Source: Allobosea sp.
GTDB lineage: Bacteria > Pseudomonadota > Alphaproteobacteria > Rhizobiales > Beijerinckiaceae
Reading direction: 5' to 3'
Assembly (NCBI GenBank): GCA_021732895.1
Contig: JAKFWE010000181.1
Location: 1 to 7,643 of the forward strand
Length of the DNA: 7,643 nucleotides
Below are positions 6,274-7,643 of the stretch, one piece after another (the first letter of the stretch is position 1; every line of letters begins with the position of its first letter). The notes beneath the pieces are model-generated. The model was not told the DNA's origin. It saw only the letters and a list, made by a program, of their open reading frames with translations, and ran no database searches. Position numbers and translations under genes: made by a program.

Positions 6274-7643
6274 ATGCTCGACAAGGTCACAGCCCCCCGC
6301 ACGCTCAGGCTCAACGGCGCCGACAATGTCGCGATCGCGGTCGACATGGTGGATGCCGGGGTCTCGGCCGCCGGCGTCACGGCGCTGAAGCGCATCCCGC
6401 GCGGCCACAAGATGGCGCTGGGCGCAATCGCGAAGGACAAGCCGATCCGCAAGTTCGGCCAGATCATCGGCTTCGCCACCACCGACATTCCGCCCGGCGA
6501 ATGGGTCCACGAGCACAACACCGGCTTCCACGCCTTCGAGCGCGACTACGCCTTCTGCGCCGAGGCCAAGCCCGAATTCGTGCTGCCGGTCGAAGAACAG
6601 GCGACCTTCCAGGGTTTTCGACGTAAGGACGGCAAGGCAGGCACGCGCAACTATGTCGGCATCCTGACCTCGGTGAACTGCTCGGCCTCGGCCGCGCGCT
6701 TCATGGCCGAGGAGGTCAGGCGCTCGGGGCTGCTCGACGACTATCCGAATGTCGACGGCGTCATCGCGCTGACCCACGGCACCGGCTGCGGCATCGACTA
6801 CAATGGCGAGAGCTTCGAAGTGCTCAAGCGCACCACCTGGGGCTATGCCTGCAATCCCAACATGGCTGCGGTGCTGGTGGTCGGGCTCGGCTGCGAAGGC
6901 TTCCAGATCAAGCGCATGAAGGACGCCTATGGCGTCGAGGAGAGCGACGTCTTCCGCACCCTGACGATCCAGGAGACCGGCGGCACCCGCAAGGCGGTGG
7001 CGGCCGGCGTCGAGGCGCTCAAAGTGATGCTGCCGATCGCCGATCGCGCCACGCGCGAGACCGTGCCGGCCTCGGAACTGATGCTCGCTTTGCAATGCGG
7101 CGGCTCGGACGGCTATTCCGGCATCACCGCCAACCCGGCGCTGGGGGCAGCGGTCGACATCTTGGTCGAGCAGGGCGGCACCGCGATCCTGTCGGAGACC
7201 CCCGAGATCTACGGCGCCGAGCACCTGCTGACCCGCCGCGCCGCCACGCGCGAGACCGGCGAAAAGCTCGTCGGCATCATCAAATGGTGGGAGGACTACA
7301 CCGCCCGCGCCCGGATGGACATGAACAACAACCCGTCGCCCGGCAACAAGGCCGGCGGGCTGACGACCATTCTGGAGAAATCGCTGGGCGCGGCGGCCAA
7401 GGGCGGCACCAAGACGCTGGCGGCGGTCTACAATTACGCCGAGCAGGTCAAATCGAAGGGCTTCGTCTTCATGGACACGCCGGGCTATGACCCGGTCTCG
7501 GCGACGGGGCAGGTCGAGGGCGGGGCCAACATCCTCGCCTTTACCACGGGCCGCGGCTCGGCCTATGGCTGCAAGCCGACGCCCTCGGTGAAGCTCGCCA
7601 CCAACACGCCGATGTATCTCAAGCAGACCGACGACATGGACAT
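6274..7643 (+). CDS. UxaA/GarD family sugar-acid dehydratase (altronate or galactarate dehydratase-like), 3' end cut off
   Basis: The first 456 codons are present; the family is usually about 500-520 residues, so only the C-terminus is missing. Members dehydrate aldonic or aldaric acids such as altronate or galactarate to 2-keto-3-deoxy acids and need a divalent metal. An N-terminal SAF-like domain (about 10-95) includes IPRGHKMALG and WVHEHNTGFH. The catalytic part shows GTRN (123-126), SVNCS (133-137), HGTGCG (168-173), LGCEG (205-209), QCGGSDGYSGITANPALG (274-291), PEIYGAEHLL (310-319), NPSPGNKAGG (353-362) and TTGRGSAYG (424-432). From memory, residues 110-300 look closer to E. coli GarD, while PEIYGAEHLL resembles UxaA. 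The substrate is therefore left open. The ATG at 6274 has GAGG eight bases upstream (6262-6265). It lies downstream of gluconate genes in the same direction, but the 117-base gap with a palindrome suggests separate control. Confidence 0.92.
   Translation, partial: MLDKVTAPRTLRLNGADNVAIAVDMVDAGVSAAGVTALKRIPRGHKMALGAIAKDKPIRKFGQIIGFATTDIPPGEWVHEHNTGFHAFERDYAFCAEAKPEFVLPVEEQATFQGFRRKDGKAGTRNYVGILTSVNCSASAARFMAEEVRRSGLLDDYPNVDGVIALTHGTGCGIDYNGESFEVLKRTTWGYACNPNMAAVLVVGLGCEGFQIKRMKDAYGVEESDVFRTLTIQETGGTRKAVAAGVEALKVMLPIADRATRETVPASELMLALQCGGSDGYSGITANPALGAAVDILVEQGGTAILSETPEIYGAEHLLTRRAATRETGEKLVGIIKWWEDYTARARMDMNNNPSPGNKAGGLTTILEKSLGAAAKGGTKTLAAVYNYAEQVKSKGFVFMDTPGYDPVSATGQVEGGANILAFTTGRGSAYGCKPTPSVKLATNTPMYLKQTDDMD

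Noticed and set aside
5197..7224. Open frame of 675 codons on the minus strand, opposite gnd, gntK and the UxaA/GarD-like gene
   Set aside because: It runs across three well-supported genes on the other strand. Its translation is rich in Arg, His, Asp, Gly and Ala with no recognisable domain, which is typical of an antisense frame in GC-rich DNA.

Overview
The window is a 7.6-kb piece of a GC-rich chromosome. Codon use is strongly G/C-ending, the genes are tightly packed, and the protein sequences resemble those of Alphaproteobacteria, probably the order Hyphomicrobiales (a Bosea-like organism would fit). That assignment is an impression from protein style, not a search result. I see no mobile element, tRNA, rRNA, CRISPR array or phage gene. 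No gene-free gap exceeds about 130 bases.

Region 1 (positions 1 to about 3564, minus strand) is one compact operon. Transcription order is an argininosuccinate lyase family enzyme, a polar amino acid ABC permease, its ATPase, and a periplasmic binding protein that runs off the left edge. The first two junctions overlap (ATGA, and an 8-base overlap), so translation is probably coupled. The lyase leads a solute-uptake operon instead of sitting in an arginine-biosynthesis context. It may therefore cleave an imported N-substituted aspartate (argininosuccinate or something similar) in catabolism.

Region 2 (3565-3690) is a divergent control region between the lyase and a LysR-type regulator on the plus strand (3691-4599). 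It holds a perfect inverted repeat, ATTCCA-TTC-TGGAAT, which contains the LysR-type T-N11-A pattern. The repeat is centred about 65 bases upstream of the start point implied by a candidate lyase promoter. This is the classical geometry for a LysR activator site, so the regulator probably controls the lyase/transporter operon.

Region 3 (4648 to the right edge, plus strand) is a sugar-acid catabolism block. It encodes a short-type 6-phosphogluconate dehydrogenase, gluconokinase six bases downstream, and, after a 117-base gap, an altronate/galactarate dehydratase (UxaA/GarD) family protein cut by the right edge. The kinase and dehydrogenase together turn gluconate into ribulose 5-phosphate. The dehydratase would feed a sugar acid into a 2-keto-3-deoxy acid route. 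The gap before it carries a perfect TTTCAA-N4-TTGAAA palindrome overlapping a good -35 element, so this gene may have its own repressed promoter.

The families are all known. The most interesting points are the lyase/transporter/LysR module, whose substrate is unknown, and the two palindromic candidate operators. I found no convincing evidence of a wholly new type of system.
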